Origin: Streptomyces rimosus | GTDB lineage: Bacteria > Actinomycetota > Actinomycetes > Streptomycetales > Streptomycetaceae | Direction: 5' to 3' | DNA: 64,000 nucleotides | Assembly: GCF_008704655.1 (NCBI RefSeq) | Contig: NZ_CP023688.1 | Coordinates: 310,001 to 374,000, forward strand | Shown here: positions 31,501-42,619 of the stretch, piece after piece | Position numbering within the stretch: position 1 is the first letter of the stretch | Layout: every line of letters starts with the position of its first letter | Notes under the pieces: model-generated | What the model saw: the letters and a program-made list of their open reading frames with translations, nothing else | Told to the model about the DNA's origin: nothing | The model's database searches: none | Position numbers and translations under genes: made by a program

Positions 31501-34500
31501 GCACTCCCTGGCCGGGGAACAGGAACGCGGTCGCGCCGTCGGCCGCCGCTCCGGTGATGCCGGTCCCGGCCCGCAGCGCGGCGGTCAGCTCACCGGTGTC
31601 CGTGCCGAGCACCACGGTGCGGGCACGCAGCCGGGCCCGCGTGGTGGCCAGCGAGTACGCCACGTCCAGCGCGGACGGCGAGCCGTTCCCGTCCTCGTCG
31701 GTCAGCCGGCCCTCGTTCAGCCGGCGGAGCAGGGCCTCGGCCTGCGCGGGCAGCGCCTCCGGAGTGGCCGCGGAGAGTACCCACGGGATCAGCGGCGGGG
31801 CTGCGGCGGTCGCGGGCTCCGGTTCGGGCTCGGGCTCGGGTTCCTCCAGGATCACGTGCGCGTTGGTGCCGCTGAGGCTGAACGAGGACACCGCCGCCCG
31901 GCGCGGACGGTCCACGCGCGGCCAGTCCACCGGCTCGTCCAGCAGCCGCACCGCGCCGTCGTCCCAGTTCACGTGCGGGCTCGGGGCATTCGAGTGCAGA
32001 GTCGCGGGCAACCGGCCGTGCCGCATGGCCAGCACCATCTTGAGCACACCCGCCAAGCCCGCCGCGGCCTGGGTGTGCCCGAGATTGGACTTCGCGGACC
32101 CGACCAGCACGGGCCGCTCCCGGTCCTGCCCGTAGGTCGCCAGCAGCGCAGTGGCCTCGATCGGGTCGCCGAGCGGGGTGCCGGTGCCGTGCGCCTCCAC
32201 CGCGTCCACCTCACCGGGCGCCAGGCCCGCGGCGGTCAGCGCGTCCCGGATCACCCGCTGCTGGGCCGATCCGTTCGGCGCGGTCAGGCCGTTGGACGCG
32301 CCGTCGGAGTTGAGTGCCGAGCCGCGCAGGACGGCGAGCACCCGGTGGCCCCGTTCGCGCGCGGTGGAGAGCCGCTCCATCACCAGCAGGCCGGCGCCCT
32401 CGCTCCACGCGGTCCCCTCCGCCGCCGCGTCGAACGGCCTGCACCGGCCATCCGGGGCGAGCACCCCCACCTGGGAGAACTCCACGAACAGCGTCGGTGT
32501 GGTGAGCACCGTGACGCCACCCGCCAGCGCGACCGTGCACTCACCGGCCCGCAGCGCCTGCGCGGCCTGGTGCATCGCCACCAGCGCGGAGGAACACGCC
32601 GTGTCCACCGTGATCGCCGGGCCGTGGAAGCCGAACGTGTAGGCCAGCCGCCCCGACGCGACGCTGCCCGCGTTGCCGATCGATACGTCGCCGGTGAGGT
32701 CCTCGGGCGTCCGGTGCGCGCGGCGCGCATAGTCGTTGCCCATCAGCCCGAGGTAGACACCGGTACGGGTGCCCCGCATTGCGGTCGGGTCGATCCCGGC
32801 GTCCTCCAGCGCGTGCCAGGCCAGTTCCAGCAGGATGCGCTGCTGCGGGTCCATCGAGACCGCCTCGGCCGGGGCGACACCGAAGAAGCCGTTGTCGAAC
32901 TCGGCTATCCCGTCCAGGAATCCGCCGTGGCGCACATAGCTGCGCCCGCCACGGCCCGGCTCCGGGTGGTAGACCTCGTCGAGGTTCCAGCCGCGGTCCG
33001 CCGGGAACTCGGTGATCGCGTCCCGCCCGGCGGCCAGCAGCTCCCACAGTTCGTCCGTGGTGGACACCCCGCCGGGAAAGCGGCAGCTCGCGCCGACCAG
33101 CACCACCGGGTCGTCCATGTCGTACGAGCCGGGCCCGGCGACCGGTGTCCGGCCGCCGGGTACCGCGTCGGGGAGCTGCCCGGACAGGTACCCGGCCAGG
33201 GCCGTGGGGGTGGGGTGGTCGAACACCGCGGTCGCGGGGAGCCGCACCCCGGTCGCGGCGGTGAGCCGGTTACGCAGCTCCACCCCGGACAGCGAGTCGA
33301 AGCCGATGTCGCGAAAGGCCCGCGCCGGGTCCACCCGGCGCTCCACGCCGAGTACGGAGCCCACCGTGGCCAGTACGAGATCGAGCACCGACCGCTCGCC
33401 ACCGGAGACGAACACGGGCGCCGCGGCCACGGCGGCCGGCCGGGCCGCGCTCCGCCGGACACCGAGCAGCCCGGCCCACACCGGAGCCCGCTCCGGGCCC
33501 GCCGCACGCACGTTGGCCAGGTCGAAACGGGCGGGCACGGTGCACGCAAGGTCGCTGCCCAGCGCCGCGTCGAACAGTGCGAGCCCGTGTTCGCGGGACA
33601 TCGGCACGAGCCCGGTCCGCCGCAGCCGGGCCCGGTCGGTGTCGTCCAGCCGCCCGGTCATGCCGGTGTCCTGAGCCCAGAGTCCCCACGCCATCGACGA
33701 AGCGGGCAGCCCCCGCGAGCGGCGGTGCTGCGCCAGCCCGTCCAGCCACGCGTTGGCGGCCGCGTAATTCGCCTGTCCCGGCGTGCCGAGGACACCGGCC
33801 ACGGAGGAGAACAGCACGAACGCGGCCAGGTCGAGGTGTTCGGTCAGCTCGTGCAGGTTGCGCGCGCCCTCGACTTTCGGCCGCAGCACCGCGTGCAGCC
33901 GTTCGGCGGTGAGGGAGCGCACCGTGCCGTCGTCCAGCACCCCGGCGGCGTGGATCACCGCGGTCAGCGGGCGGTCCGCGGGGATCGCCGCGAGCAGCTC
34001 GGCGAGGGCGGCCCGGTCGGCGACGTCGCATGCCGCGACCGTGATCTCGGCGGTGCCGGTCAGGTCCTCGAGACCGGACTCCAGCTCCGCCGTGGCGCCC
34101 CGCCGCCCCGCCAGCACCAGGTGCCGCACCCCGTGCTCGGTGACCAGGTGCCGGGCCAGCTCCCGGCCGAGTACGCCGGTCCCGCCGGTGATCAGCACCG
34201 TACCGCCGGCGAGGGCGGGCCGGTCCCCCGTCCGCGTCACCCGGGCCAGCCGCGGCGCGAACGCCTGCCCGCCCCGGACGGCGATCTCCGGCTCACCGGT
34301 GCCCAACGCCAGTTCCAGGGCGGAGCCGTCGTCCTCGGTGTCGCCAGGGCGGTCCAGGTCGACCAGCACGAACCGGCCGGGATGTTCGGTACGTGCCGTA
34401 CGGACCAGGCCCCAGACCGCCGCGGCGTCGGGGCCCTGGTCGTCCTCCGGGGCGATCGCGACCGCACCACGGGTCCGCACGATCAGGGGCCCGCCCGACG

Positions 34501-37500
34501 CCTTCTCGTCGTCGGAGCCCAAGAACTCGCGGACGCGCGCCAGTGCTTCCTCGGGTCCGGCCACGTCCACGATCGGCGCGTCCACGATCGGCGCGTCCAC
34601 GATCGCCGGGGCGGGCCGCCGCGCGACCGGCACCCAGTCCAGCCGGTGCAGCGCCCGGTCCACGCCCGCCGTCCCCGCCCGTACGGGCCCCACGGGCCGG
34701 AGCGCGAGCGCGCTGATCGTGGCAACGGCTTCCCCCGCCGCGTCGGCGAGCGCCACGGCGAACGAGTCGTTGCCCTGCGGAGTCAGCCGCACCCGCAACG
34801 CTGTGGCCCCGACCGCATGGAGTGCGACCCCGCTCCAGGAGAACGGCAACCTCACCGGCGCGTCCCCCGCATCCAGCAGCAGCGGGTGCAACGCGGCGTC
34901 GAGCAGGGCCGGGTGCAGGCCGAACCGCCCGGGATCTACCGGCAGCTCGACCTCGGCCCAACGCTCCGCACCGAGCCGCCAGGCCCGCCGTAACCCCTGG
35001 AAGGCCGGCCCGTACTCGTAACCCCGCTCGTCGAGCTGTGCGTACTCGCCGTCGAGGTCGATCTCCTCGGCACCGGCCGGCGGCCACTCCGTCAGGGTCG
35101 CGCCGCCGGCCTCCGCGGCCCGGAGCGCCCCGGTCGCGTACCGGGTCCACGGCGCGTCCGGCGCGGACCGGGCGTACATCGCCAGCGAGCCCGGATCCGT
35201 CTCGCCGATCGCGATCTGCAACTCGGTCTCGCCCCGCTCGGACAGCACCAGCGGGCTCTCCAGGACCAGTTCGTCCAGCATCGGCAGCCCCGCCCGCTCC
35301 CCCGCGTGCAGCGCCAGTTCGACGAACGCGGCGCCGGGCAGCAGTACGGTGCCGCGCACCCCGTGCTCGGCCAGCCAGGGGTGCCGGGTGAGAGAGAGCC
35401 GGCAGGTGGCGACCAGGCCACCGCCGGCGAGCTGGACCACCGAGTCCAGCATCGGGTGCCCGGCGACGGGCCCGGAGGCGGCGGTGGGCAGCATCCAGTA
35501 CCGCTGCTCGCGGAACGGGTAGGTCGGCAGCTCCACACTCCGGGCGCCGTCGAACAGCCCGTTCCAGTGCACGTCCACACCGTGTACGGCTGCCTCGGCC
35601 ACCGCCAGCAGGAAGCGGTCGGCACCACCCTCGTCCCGTTGCAGGGTCTCCAGCACCACGCCGCCCCCGTCGTGGTCCTCCTGGTAGTCACCGAGGATCT
35701 GCCGTACGCCGCCGGCCAGCACCGGATGCGGGCTCGACTCCAGGAACGTGGTGTGCCCGGCGGCGACCAGCCCGCGCACCGTCGCCTCGAACTCGACCGT
35801 GGTGCGCAGGTTGCGGTACCAGTAGTCCGCGTCCAGCCCGGTGGTGTCCACCGGGCCGCCGGTCACGGTCGAGTGGAAGGGAACCTCGGCCGCCATCGGA
35901 GTCACCGGCGCCAGCAGTTCGCGCAGCTCCGCGCGCAGCAGTTCCACCTGCGCCGAATGCGAGGCGTAGTCCACCGGCAGCAGGCGCGCCCGTTTGCCCT
36001 CGGCGACCAGTACGGCGGCGAACTCCTCGACCGCCTGGACTGCGCCCGAGACCACCGTCGAGCGCGGCCCGTTGACCGCGGCCACCGAGAGATCCTCGCC
36101 CCAGCGGGCCATCGACTCCTCGACCGCCGCTCTCGGCAGCCCCACCGACAGCATCCGGCCCGTACCGGAGAGCGCCCGCAGTGCCCTGCTGCGCAGCGTG
36201 ACGATCCGCGCCCCGTCGTCCAGGGACAGCGCTCCGGCCACGGTCGCGGCCGCGATCTCGCCCTGGGAGTGGCCCACCACCGCGGCCGGCCGCACCCCGT
36301 GTGCCCGCCAGAGTCCGGCCAGCGACACCATGACCGCCCACAGCGCGGGCTGCACCACATCGACCCGGAGCAGCGCGTCCGCATCGGTGAGCACGTCGCC
36401 CAGGTTCCAGTCCACGTACGGCGCCAACGCGTCCTGACAGGCCGCCATGTGCCCGGCGAAGACCGGGCTGGACTCCAGCAGTTCCGTGGCCATCCCGGTC
36501 CACTGCGTGCCCTGGCCGGGGAACAACAGCACCGGACCGGTGTCCCGGCAGGGTGACCCGAGGACCGTGCCCGGTGCCGAACCGCCCTCGGCGAGCGCGT
36601 CCAGTCCGTGCACCAACGCATCCCGGTCGCGGCCGACGACGGCGGCCCGGTGCTCGAACCCGGCCCGGCCGGTCGCCAGCGTGAATCCTGCATCCAGCAG
36701 GCCGACCCGGTCCTGGCGGAGCCGCTCGGCCAGCCGGCCGGCCTGCTCCCGCAGCGCCTCCGCCGACCGTGCGGACAGCAGCAGCGGCACCGCGGACGCC
36801 GGTCGCGGTGCCGCGGCGGGCGCGGGTTCCGGCGCCTGTTCCAGGATCACATGGGCGTTGGTGCCGCTGATGCCGAACGAGGAGACCCCGGCCCGGCGCG
36901 GGCGTCCGGTCTCCGGCCACGGTGTGTCCTCCGCGAGCGGGCTGACCCTGCCGGACTCCCAGTCCACGTGCGGGCTGGGCTCGGTCAGGTGCAGGATGCG
37001 CGGCAGCACGCCGTCGCGCATGGCGTGCACCATCTTCAGGATGCCCGCCGCCCCGGCAGCGGCCTGCGTGTGCCCGATGTTCGACTTGACCGACCCCACC
37101 AGCAGCGAGCGCGCCCGCTGGGGGCCGTGCACCGCCAGCAGCGCCCGTGCCTCGATCGGGTCGCCGAGCCTGGTGCCCGTGCCGTGTGCCTCCATCGCGT
37201 CGACGTCCGCCTCGGACAGTCCGGCGTCGGCCAGCGCCGCCCGCAGCACCCGTTCCTGAGCCGGTCCGCTGGGTGCGGAGAGCCCGTTGGAGGCCCCGTC
37301 CGAGTTGACCGCGGTGCCGCGCACCAGCGCGTGCACGGTGTGCCCGTGACGCAGGGCGTCGGAGAGCCGTTCCAGTACGAGCATTCCGACGCCCTCGGAC
37401 CAGGCCGTACCGTCCGCCGTCGCGGAGAACGGCTTGCACCGGCCGTCCGGGGCGAGGCCCCGCAGCCGCGAGAACTCCACGAACATCTCCGGGGTCGCCA

Positions 37501-38176
37501 TCACCGTCACCCCGCCGGACAGGGCCAGGTCACACTCGCCGAGACGCAGCGACTGCACCGCGAGATGAGTGGTCACCAACGACGAGGAGCAGCCGGTGTC
37601 CACCGTGACCGCGGGGCCGTTGAGGCCGAGCACGTAGGCCACTCGGCCGGACGCCACGCTGGAGGTGTTCCCGGTGATCAGGTACCCCTCCAGCCCGTCC
37701 GGGACGGTATGCACCCGGGGCGCGTAGTCATGCATCATCGACCCGGCGAACACGGCCGTGCGGCTGCCCCGCAGCGAGGTGGGATCGATGGCCGCGTTCT
37801 CCAGGGCCTCCCACGCCGTCGTGAGCAGGAGGCGCTGCTGCGGATCGGTGGTCAACGCCTCGCGGGCGGAGAGCCCGAAGAACTCGGCGTCGAAATGGCC
37901 GGCATCGTAGAGGAAGCCGCCGTGCCGGACGTAGGAGGTACCGGGCCGGTCCGGGTCGGGATCGTAGAGAGCCGCCAGGTCCCAGCCCCGGTCGTCCGGT
38001 AACTCGCCGATCGCGTCGATCCCGTCCCTGGCCACACGCCAGAGCGCTTCCGGATCGGCTATTCCGCCCGGATAACGGCACGCCATTCCCACAATCGCGA
38101 TCGGTTCGCCCGGCATCCGGTGCCCTCCCAGAGCAGTGTGGACTGTGTCGGCTACCCTGGGCGCAAAATCATTCAC
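28577..38176 (-). CDS. Type I PKS, two modules, no loading module
   Basis: A 3199-residue protein. Module 1: KS (from residue ~24; Cys near 195 in DTGCSSSLV), AT with GHSQGE near 634 and YASH near 737 (methylmalonyl-type), DH with [10 protein letters not shown] near 936, [10 protein letters not shown] and [10 protein letters not shown] near 1092, KR (TGGTGVLG near 1329, LDD, Tyr in GQANYAAAN near 1469), ACP GFDSLS near 1626. Module 2: KS ([10 protein letters not shown] near 1860), AT GHSVGE near 2303 with HAFH near 2400 (malonyl-type), KR (TGGLGGIG near 2769, [12 protein letters not shown] near 2907), ACP GLDSLA near 3062. The C-terminal helical tail ([14 protein letters not shown]) is a docking domain. 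There is no KSQ-AT-ACP or CoA-ligase loading unit and no N-terminal docking coil. An internal ATG at 38116 has a better ribosome-binding site (GGGAGGG) than the 38176 start. Confidence 0.94.
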   Translation of the reverse strand: MNDFAPRVADTVHTALGGHRMPGEPIAIVGMACRYPGGIADPEALWRVARDGIDAIGELPDDRGWDLAALYDPDPDRPGTSYVRHGGFLYDAGHFDAEFFGLSAREALTTDPQQRLLLTTAWEALENAAIDPTSLRGSRTAVFAGSMMHDYAPRVHTVPDGLEGYLITGNTSSVASGRVAYVLGLNGPAVTVDTGCSSSLVTTHLAVQSLRLGECDLALSGGVTVMATPEMFVEFSRLRGLAPDGRCKPFSATADGTAWSEGVGMLVLERLSDALRHGHTVHALVRGTAVNSDGASNGLSAPSGPAQERVLRAALADAGLSEADVDAMEAHGTGTRLGDPIEARALLAVHGPQRARSLLVGSVKSNIGHTQAAAGAAGILKMVHAMRDGVLPRILHLTEPSPHVDWESGRVSPLAEDTPWPETGRPRRAGVSSFGISGTNAHVILEQAPEPAPAAAPRPASAVPLLLSARSAEALREQAGRLAERLRQDRVGLLDAGFTLATGRAGFEHRAAVVGRDRDALVHGLDALAEGGSAPGTVLGSPCRDTGPVLLFPGQGTQWTGMATELLESSPVFAGHMAACQDALAPYVDWNLGDVLTDADALLRVDVVQPALWAVMVSLAGLWRAHGVRPAAVVGHSQGEIAAATVAGALSLDDGARIVTLRSRALRALSGTGRMLSVGLPRAAVEESMARWGEDLSVAAVNGPRSTVVSGAVQAVEEFAAVLVAEGKRARLLPVDYASHSAQVELLRAELRELLAPVTPMAAEVPFHSTVTGGPVDTTGLDADYWYRNLRTTVEFEATVRGLVAAGHTTFLESSPHPVLAGGVRQILGDYQEDHDGGGVVLETLQRDEGGADRFLLAVAEAAVHGVDVHWNGLFDGARSVELPTYPFREQRYWMLPTAASGPVAGHPMLDSVVQLAGGGLVATCRLSLTRHPWLAEHGVRGTVLLPGAAFVELALHAGERAGLPMLDELVLESPLVLSERGETELQIAIGETDPGSLAMYARSAPDAPWTRYATGALRAAEAGGATLTEWPPAGAEEIDLDGEYAQLDERGYEYGPAFQGLRRAWRLGAERWAEVELPVDPGRFGLHPALLDAALHPLLLDAGDAPVRLPFSWSGVALHAVGATALRVRLTPQGNDSFAVALADAAGEAVATISALALRPVGPVRAGTAGVDRALHRLDWVPVARRPAPAIVDAPIVDAPIVDVAGPEEALARVREFLGSDDEKASGGPLIVRTRGAVAIAPEDDQGPDAAAVWGLVRTARTEHPGRFVLVDLDRPGDTEDDGSALELALGTGEPEIAVRGGQAFAPRLARVTRTGDRPALAGGTVLITGGTGVLGRELARHLVTEHGVRHLVLAGRRGATAELESGLEDLTGTAEITVAACDVADRAALAELLAAIPADRPLTAVIHAAGVLDDGTVRSLTAERLHAVLRPKVEGARNLHELTEHLDLAAFVLFSSVAGVLGTPGQANYAAANAWLDGLAQHRRSRGLPASSMAWGLWAQDTGMTGRLDDTDRARLRRTGLVPMSREHGLALFDAALGSDLACTVPARFDLANVRAAGPERAPVWAGLLGVRRSAARPAAVAAAPVFVSGGERSVLDLVLATVGSVLGVERRVDPARAFRDIGFDSLSGVELRNRLTAATGVRLPATAVFDHPTPTALAGYLSGQLPDAVPGGRTPVAGPGSYDMDDPVVLVGASCRFPGGVSTTDELWELLAAGRDAITEFPADRGWNLDEVYHPEPGRGGRSYVRHGGFLDGIAEFDNGFFGVAPAEAVSMDPQQRILLELAWHALEDAGIDPTAMRGTRTGVYLGLMGNDYARRAHRTPEDLTGDVSIGNAGSVASGRLAYTFGFHGPAITVDTACSSALVAMHQAAQALRAGECTVALAGGVTVLTTPTLFVEFSQVGVLAPDGRCRPFDAAAEGTAWSEGAGLLVMERLSTARERGHRVLAVLRGSALNSDGASNGLTAPNGSAQQRVIRDALTAAGLAPGEVDAVEAHGTGTPLGDPIEATALLATYGQDRERPVLVGSAKSNLGHTQAAAGLAGVLKMVLAMRHGRLPATLHSNAPSPHVNWDDGAVRLLDEPVDWPRVDRPRRAAVSSFSLSGTNAHVILEEPEPEPEPEPATAAAPPLIPWVLSAATPEALPAQAEALLRRLNEGRLTDEDGNGSPSALDVAYSLATTRARLRARTVVLGTDTGELTAALRAGTGITGAAADGATAFLFPGQGVQYADMATSLRERVPAFAAALQEIAAELDPLLDRPLAEILRDGPGERTDHAQAAVFAVQVAVFRLLTTLGVRPDAVAGHSVGELAAAHAAGVFSLADACALVAARGRLMRELGGEGAMVAVPVPEADVPELLRGREDRVALAAVNGPASVVLAGDADAVREISQRVAHAHRLAVPHAFHSHHMDPVLDPFREVLAGLDFRTPEIPVVSSVTGARVTEELRDPEYWVRHAREPVRFHDCLRALDAAGTSTYLELGPGATLSALGQEALGGDGFLPVLRQDADEVHGLLTALATAHTRGVDVDWAAWCAGGRTVPLPGYAFTRQRFWLPDDDEAAADPLLHGVEWPPLPVPGPVADAPGPWLVVAPPGADWDRLTEDVAGVLGEGTRTVRGDAVDGEHWDRLLPDLPGGGIVSLLAMAEGPDTPRVPTGLAATLALLRALLSRGADTPLWSVTSGAVRADTADTVPHPEQAAVCGLVRVAGMEAPRLYGGLVDLPPRPAVEDLAALPAALAARDEIAIRDGRLYARRLVPVPRTEPATTEPIGTVLITGGLGGIGAHVARRLAVRGAERLLLVGRRGVDTPGATELRAELTALGTEVEIAGCDVADREALAGLLAGRSLTGVVHAAGVLDDGVLEALSEDRLARVFAAKADGARFLHELTAGRPLRFFVLCSSLAGTAGSPGQGNYAAANAVVEALAAHRQAGGLPATSLAWGPWLDTGMTTSWPVGPQSDSGATPMPADRALDALERALSGGAAQYVAGAVDWPRFAAVRPGRLCSGLPGVGADTGPEPASALRERLAATEPQRRSSVLLELVTARVAVVSGRPAESLDAHRPFKELGLDSLAGVRLRNLLGADTGVPLAASAVYDHPTAAALARYLGDALGVDEGDPAERVVLDRLRELEAALLRRPPSAPVPEEITTTLRRLLRSQEDGAADEQTAVPDLSGATDDEMFRLIDGVLDDAKTDTGRTAGRATDRS
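34565..34609 (-). repeat. 15-bp tandem repeat inside PKS1
   Basis: GTCCACGATCGGCGC occurs twice in perfect tandem (34565-34594) with a third, partly diverged copy (34595-34609). On the coding strand it encodes a V-D-A-P-I repeat in the linker before the module 1 KR structural half. It keeps the frame and may vary in copy number between strains. Confidence 0.8.
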
Positions 38177-38474
38177 CGAACTCGCGACCAGCTAACCAAA
38201 CGCCGATAAAACGAGGTGCATCAGCATGATGAGCGCCTCGACTCATTCCGCACAACACCTCCAACCGACCGAAGTCTGGGGCTTTCACCAGAAACTTCGG
38301 CCTGCTGTCGGGCTTTTCTACCGCCGCACTGGTCATCACCGGGCAGCAGGACGATGCGCCCCCACCCGGAACTCAAATCTCAAATTACACAACAAGTCCA
38401 AGGTACGCGCCTGAACGAGCCCTCTCCCCCAACTCGATGCACACACGACTGACGGTCGGCGCTTTTCGTCTCCG
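38177..38474 (-). promoter_or_regulatory. PKS operon upstream region
   Basis: About 300 bp between the start of PKS1 (38176) and the stop of the second P450 (38475), both on the minus strand. It is markedly less GC-rich than its surroundings, especially 38360-38400, as expected of a promoter region. I cannot point to definite -35/-10 boxes. The PKS operon may start here or be read through from the P450 gene. Confidence 0.45.
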
Positions 38475-39680
38475 TCACCAAGTGACCGGGAGTGCCGATA
38501 CCGAGAACCCGGAGCCGTTGACGAAGCGCAATTCGTCGCGTGGCGTGGCCAGGCGGAGAGTGGGGATGCGCCGGAACAGGGTATCGAGAACGATGCGCAG
38601 CTCCATCCGGGCCAGGTTCTTGCCGAGGCACTGGTGCGGTCCCGAACCGAAAGCCAGATGCCTGCGGTTGTCCCTGGTGACATCGAACGTGTCCGGGTCG
38701 GCGAAGACCGCGGGGTCGCGGTTGGCGGCGGCGGACAGGGCGGCGACGCCCTCACCCGTACGTACCAGAGTGCCGCCGATCTCAACGTCCGCCGTGGCGC
38801 GGCGCATCAGGGACAGCTCGGCAATGGAGAAGAACCTCAGCAATTCATCCACCGCTCCCGGGGTCAGGCCCGGGTCGGCGGTGAGGAGGGCGAGCTGGCC
38901 GGGGTGTTCGAGGAGAGCCAGGATTCCGAGTGCGGTCATCGTGGCGGTGGTCTCCAGGCCCGCGACGACCAGGAGTATGCACAGTTCGACCATGGCCCAG
39001 CGACTCTCGTCACCGCTGAAGAGCCGGTGGCCCGCCAGCCTGCCCAGCAGGTCCCCGGGCCGCTCGGTCATCTTCGTGGCACACAGCGCGTCGAAATACT
39101 CGCTCAGGGAGCGGAAGGACTCGGCGCGATCCGCATCAGCGGAGTCGTGGGCCACCAACACCGCGGTGTTGGTGGTGAGCTCCTCCCGGTAACCGGTCGG
39201 GATCCCGAGCAGCTCACACAGCACCAGACCGGACAGCGGCACGGCCAGCGCGGACACCAGGTCGGCGGGCTTGGCACCGGCCAGCACATCGTCGAGCAGA
39301 CCGTCAACAATGCGCTGAATCTTGGGGCGCAGCTCCCGCATGCGGTGGATGGTGAACTCGCCGGCGACCGCACGACGGGCGGGGCCGTGCTCGGGCGGGT
39401 CCATCTCGATCAGCGAGGGCCTGAAGCCGGGGAAAACGGTCTCGCCGACGCGCATCCACGGGAAGTCCGGGTGCGAGCGGTCGGAGCTGAACCGGGCGTC
39501 GCCGAGCACAGCGCGGACGTCTTCATGGCGTGCGGCAACGAACACGGTACGTCCGCTCGGGCCCGTCACCCTGGGCAGGCCGGGGCGCTCGCGCAAGCCG
39601 GCGTATTCCGGCGGCGGAGAAAACGGGCAGGTCCGAGACATCGGCCACGTCTCGGCCCGCAACGGGCTCTGGTCGCGCAT
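38475..39680 (-). CDS. Second cytochrome P450 beside the PKS genes
   Basis: A 401-residue P450 when started at ATG 39680 (GAGG ribosome-binding site 8 nt upstream); the frame extends to 39794, but the extra 38 residues lack P450 character. The N-terminus CPFSPPPEYAGLRE is typical of Streptomyces class I P450s. Visible are the C-helix EMDPPEHGPARRAV, the I-helix VVAGLETTATM with the full Glu-Thr pair, ExxR in DELLRFF, and the heme loop FGSGPHQCLGKNLAR. It precedes the PKS operon on the same strand with a 298-bp gap and diverges from a FabG-like reductase. A role in tailoring the polyketide is likely but inferred from position only. Confidence 0.93.
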   Translation of the reverse strand: MRDQSPLRAETWPMSRTCPFSPPPEYAGLRERPGLPRVTGPSGRTVFVAARHEDVRAVLGDARFSSDRSHPDFPWMRVGETVFPGFRPSLIEMDPPEHGPARRAVAGEFTIHRMRELRPKIQRIVDGLLDDVLAGAKPADLVSALAVPLSGLVLCELLGIPTGYREELTTNTAVLVAHDSADADRAESFRSLSEYFDALCATKMTERPGDLLGRLAGHRLFSGDESRWAMVELCILLVVAGLETTATMTALGILALLEHPGQLALLTADPGLTPGAVDELLRFFSIAELSLMRRATADVEIGGTLVRTGEGVAALSAAANRDPAVFADPDTFDVTRDNRRHLAFGSGPHQCLGKNLARMELRIVLDTLFRRIPTLRLATPRDELRFVNGSGFSVSALPVTW

Positions 39681-40197
39681 GGTCGCCACCTCGGCTCTCT
39701 CGGAGGTCGAGGACGATCGTATGACTGGTGATACCCGATTTTCCCTAGAGTCCCGTTGAGGGCGGATGAGGTCGGAATTCAGCCATCTGTCCAAATCGCC
39801 CGGGGGGGCTGCGACTGTGCCGATGCTGACCTTCTGGGGCGTCGGGAGGGTGTTGCCGGGGGCTTCTGGATGTCTACACCCGGTTCGTTGGCCGGCAAGC
39901 GGGCGCCGTGTCTACCTGAGGTGACCGCCGGGGCAGGAGGGCGAATCGCTGCGGTTCCCGACGTATTTCGCCCCCGTCGGCGAGCGCCCACGCCCGGAAG
40001 CCCCGATCGGCCTTCACCGCGGTCGTGGTGGAGGCCCAGTCCGGGCGCACCGTTGTGAACCACTCATGCGCGCAGCAGGGGGATCGGCGCGGCCGTACCG
40101 GTTCGTGAGCCGTCGGCCACGCGAGGGGGTGATACAGACTATGGGAAGAGCAAGGGCAGGAACGGCTAGCGGAAGACCGGTGAGCAAGGTGAGTGGC
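39681..40197. other. Divergent promoter region between P450 and reductase
   Basis: About 517 bp between two divergently read genes. No frame in it is convincing; longer versions of both flanking frames extend into it but without coding character. It should hold both promoters. I found no clear palindromic operator. Confidence 0.4.
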
Positions 40198-40917
40198 ATG
40201 TCAGAGGTATCGCGGGTATTGGTCACCGGCGCCGGCAAGGGCATCGGGCTCGCGATATCCCAGCGGCTCGCGAAGGCGGGGTACGAGGTGATCGGCGTCG
40301 CCCGGAACGCGCCCGCGGGGGAGTTCCCCGGCTTGTTCCTGAACTGCGACCTCTCCGACGCCGACGCCACCGCGCAGATGCTGGAAGAGGCCACTCGGGA
40401 ACGCGCGATCTGCCGGGTCGTCAACAACGCCGGGATCGCTCAGCCCCAGGCCCTCCAAGACCTCGACCTGGCGACCTTGCAGCAGGTGGTGGACCTGAAC
40501 CTGCGCGCGTCGGTCCAGATCGTCCAGGCCCTGCTGCCGGGTATGCGCGCGCAGCGCTTCGGCCGCATCGTCAACATCACCTCGCGGGCGACGTACGGTG
40601 CCAGGAACCGGACCTCCTACGCGGCGGCCAAGAGCGCACTCGTGGGGTGCACCCGTTCCTGGGCCCTGGAGCTCGCGCCGGACGGCATCACCTCCAACGC
40701 GGTCTCGCCCGGCCCCACTGCGACCGAACTGTTCCGCCGCACGCGGCCCGTCGGCAGCGAAGCGGAACGCCAGGCGATCGCCTCGATACCGCTGGGACGC
40801 CTGGGAACTCCCGACGACGTCACCGCGGCCGTGTCGTTCCTGCTGTCCGACGACGCGGGGTTCATCACCGGCCACGTCCTCGACGTCGACGGCGGAAGCA
40901 GTCTCGGCGGGCGGTAG
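40198..40917 (+). CDS. FabG-like short-chain dehydrogenase/reductase
   Basis: A 239-residue classical SDR. ATG 40198 follows AAGGTGAG; the frame is open 44 codons further upstream but the domain begins at VSRVLVTGAGKGIGLAISQR. Then come FLNCDLSDADA, VVNNAGIAQPQ, the catalytic Ser in IVNITSRATYG, YAAAKSALVGCTRSWALELA (Tyr, Lys), VSPGPTATELF, and the C-terminal VSFLLSDDAGFITGHVLDVDGG. This fits 3-oxoacyl-ACP reductase-like enzymes that reduce or oxidise ketone/hydroxyl groups using NADP(H). Divergent from the second P450 at the edge of the PKS locus, it may help make a precursor or tailor the product. Confidence 0.9.
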   Translation: MSEVSRVLVTGAGKGIGLAISQRLAKAGYEVIGVARNAPAGEFPGLFLNCDLSDADATAQMLEEATRERAICRVVNNAGIAQPQALQDLDLATLQQVVDLNLRASVQIVQALLPGMRAQRFGRIVNITSRATYGARNRTSYAAAKSALVGCTRSWALELAPDGITSNAVSPGPTATELFRRTRPVGSEAERQAIASIPLGRLGTPDDVTAAVSFLLSDDAGFITGHVLDVDGGSSLGGR

Positions 40918-41441
40918 GGCGCTTCTGGGTTCTTCGAACTGCTGCGGTGCTTACTGATGCGCTCGCCCCGAAGGTGGCAGCAGGCGGGCGTGCGGTACGA
41001 GCTCCACAAGAGCTGCGGGTCCAACTGCGGGCAGTCACACACGAATGCACAACGCATTCCTCCAACTCGCCCACTGGATGGCCCTGGCCACCTGGTCAGT
41101 GCGCGGCCGGGTACCCGTTCGCAACTCCCGAAATAGGTTTCACTTTCCCCTTCTCTGAAGCACGACGTACCGAGCCGACCGGTCCGTCACACCCACCCGT
41201 CGCCCGAAAACAGGACGGTCCGCCGGACTGGCCCAGGGCATTCGGTTGACCGAAAGCTCGCAGCAACGAGCAAGCCGCACTGCCCTGCGCGGCGAGATGC
41301 CTGCTGTGGCTTCACACGGAAAAGAAGAGCGATCTCTACGCCACTCCCCCAGCCCCGTGTCCGGATGTCACCGCCAGGCGCCGCCCAAATCAGCTGGCGA
41401 TCTCCCCTCAGGAGAGAAATACACGATCAGCGGGGCCGGGT
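40918..41441. other. Non-coding stretch bordering the PKS locus
   Basis: About 520 bp between the reductase and the convergent lipoprotein gene. I see no supported gene, clear hairpin or repeat. Confidence 0.4.
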
Positions 41442-42245
41442 TCACCGTCGCCCAGTGGTCGCTTCGATCAATTCGTGGGCGAGGTCGAAGCGGACGCCGT
41501 CGGGGTTGCGCAATTCCTCCGCTGCGTACCATGAGGCGTCGGCCTCCGGGTGGGGGCCGCTGACCCCGACCCGGCCCTTGCCGTACGGGGCGACGACCAC
41601 GGCGGCGGCCCCGCTCTCGTAGGTCGCCAGGACGGTGGCGTCGGCGCCGTCGTCGAGGAGGAAAGCCGGCCCGTCCTGGAAGTACATATGCCGCGGCTTG
41701 CCTTGCCAGTCCACTTTCACCACGGTGTCACGGTCGTCGGGGACCGATGAGCCGGGCGAACCGGCGTACCCGTACGTGTCGCCTGGCAGCAGGTCGAAGC
41801 CCGGATCGCGCCCGGCTAGGTAGCCACCGAAGCACAGACCCAGATAGCTGCCGCCCGCCCGGATCCAGTCGCGGACCACATCGGCGGAATCGCGCAGGTC
41901 CCGCCAGGTTCTCGCCAGATCGGCACCACCCCCGGGCTGGACGTACAGCTGCGCCGCAGCCAAAGCGGAGGCGGTCAGAGGCTTTCCGGTGCCGGGGCCC
42001 ACGTACGTGACCTCGAACGGCCGCGGTGCCCGGCGCAGCAAGTCGGCCACTGCCGGCGCGCAATCGGTGCAGCCCTGTGGGCCGTTGTAGACCAGCGCGA
42101 GCGGCGGTCGGGCTTTCCGCTCGTCGGCATCCGACCGGGCGCAGCCGGTGACCAGCAGGGCGGCGGCCGGGAGAATGCCGAAGAGCAGCCGACGCCGGTC
42201 CATAACGGCCGCGCGTGGGCCGACGCTCGATTCCCTGTCGGGCAT
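41442..42245 (-). CDS. Putative lipoprotein with BPL_N / glutamine-amidotransferase-like domain
   Basis: A 267-residue exported protein. ATG 42245 follows GAGGGGGAG; a second possible start (MDRRRLLFG) is 14 codons inside. Residues 15-36 form a lipoprotein signal, RRRLLFGILPAAALLVTGC, with the lipobox LVTGC. The mature part resembles the N-terminal domain of biotin-protein ligase (BPL_N), a class I glutamine-amidotransferase fold: ALVYNGPQGCTDCAPAVADL, VQPGGGADLARTWRDL, GGSYLGLCFGGYLAG (the nucleophile-elbow Cys in GLCFGGY) and VSGPHPEADASWYAAE. Such surface or secreted members have no proven activity. It stands alone. Confidence 0.82.
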   Translation of the reverse strand: MPDRESSVGPRAAVMDRRRLLFGILPAAALLVTGCARSDADERKARPPLALVYNGPQGCTDCAPAVADLLRRAPRPFEVTYVGPGTGKPLTASALAAAQLYVQPGGGADLARTWRDLRDSADVVRDWIRAGGSYLGLCFGGYLAGRDPGFDLLPGDTYGYAGSPGSSVPDDRDTVVKVDWQGKPRHMYFQDGPAFLLDDGADATVLATYESGAAAVVVAPYGKGRVGVSGPHPEADASWYAAEELRNPDGVRFDLAHELIEATTGRR

Positions 42246-42372
42246 GGTCCGCTCCCCCTCGCGATGTCCTGGCAGTGCTACGGCAGTGACAACTGACCCC
42301 GCTGCCTGATGCCGCACCCGACCATCTTCGTCGTCCTGGGCCGGGGCTTGGTGCCAGGTCGGCCGTTCCTCC

Positions 42373-42555
42373 CTAGTCCGGCCTCTGGCGGACGTGGTGC
42401 GCGATCGCCGCGTCGTCATTCGCGTCGTACGTCTCGTTGATCAGCGTTGCGAACGTCCTCACGACGGCATCGCGCTTGATTTTGCCGTTCGCGGTCCGCT
42501 CACCGCGCTCGGCTTCCAAATGCCGCGGCGGAACGCGGAAGTCCTTCAGCCGGAC
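42373..42555 (-). pseudogene. Acyl-CoA ligase C-terminal stub
   Basis: The minus strand ending at TAG 42373-42375 encodes about 60 residues that match the mobile C-terminal domain of AMP-forming acyl-CoA ligases: LKDFRVPPRHLEAERGERT, then ANGKIKRDAVVRTFATLIN with the catalytic Lys in GKIKR. Everything before it, including the AMP-binding core, is missing; upstream sequence is short-repeat-like and then the NIPSNAP-like gene. It is a broken gene end. Its presence 1.5 kb from the PKS reductase raises the question whether a starter-activating ligase was once part of the locus. Confidence 0.6.
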
Positions 42556-42619
42556 GCGGGCTGACTTCCGTACGGGGATACGGGCGTTTCCGTACGGGGG
42601 TACGGATGCTGCCGGCCGG

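Noticed and set aside
30797..34993. Very long open frames antisense to PKS1 (up to about 1400 codons), and similar ones antisense to PKS2 and PKS3
   Set aside because: They mirror PKS codons, are Arg/Gly/His-rich, and contain no domain. They are expected in high-GC genes.
37560..37620. KSQ-type loading domain in PKS1
   Set aside because: The active-site residue is Cys (GCSSSL), not Gln, so this is an extending KS.
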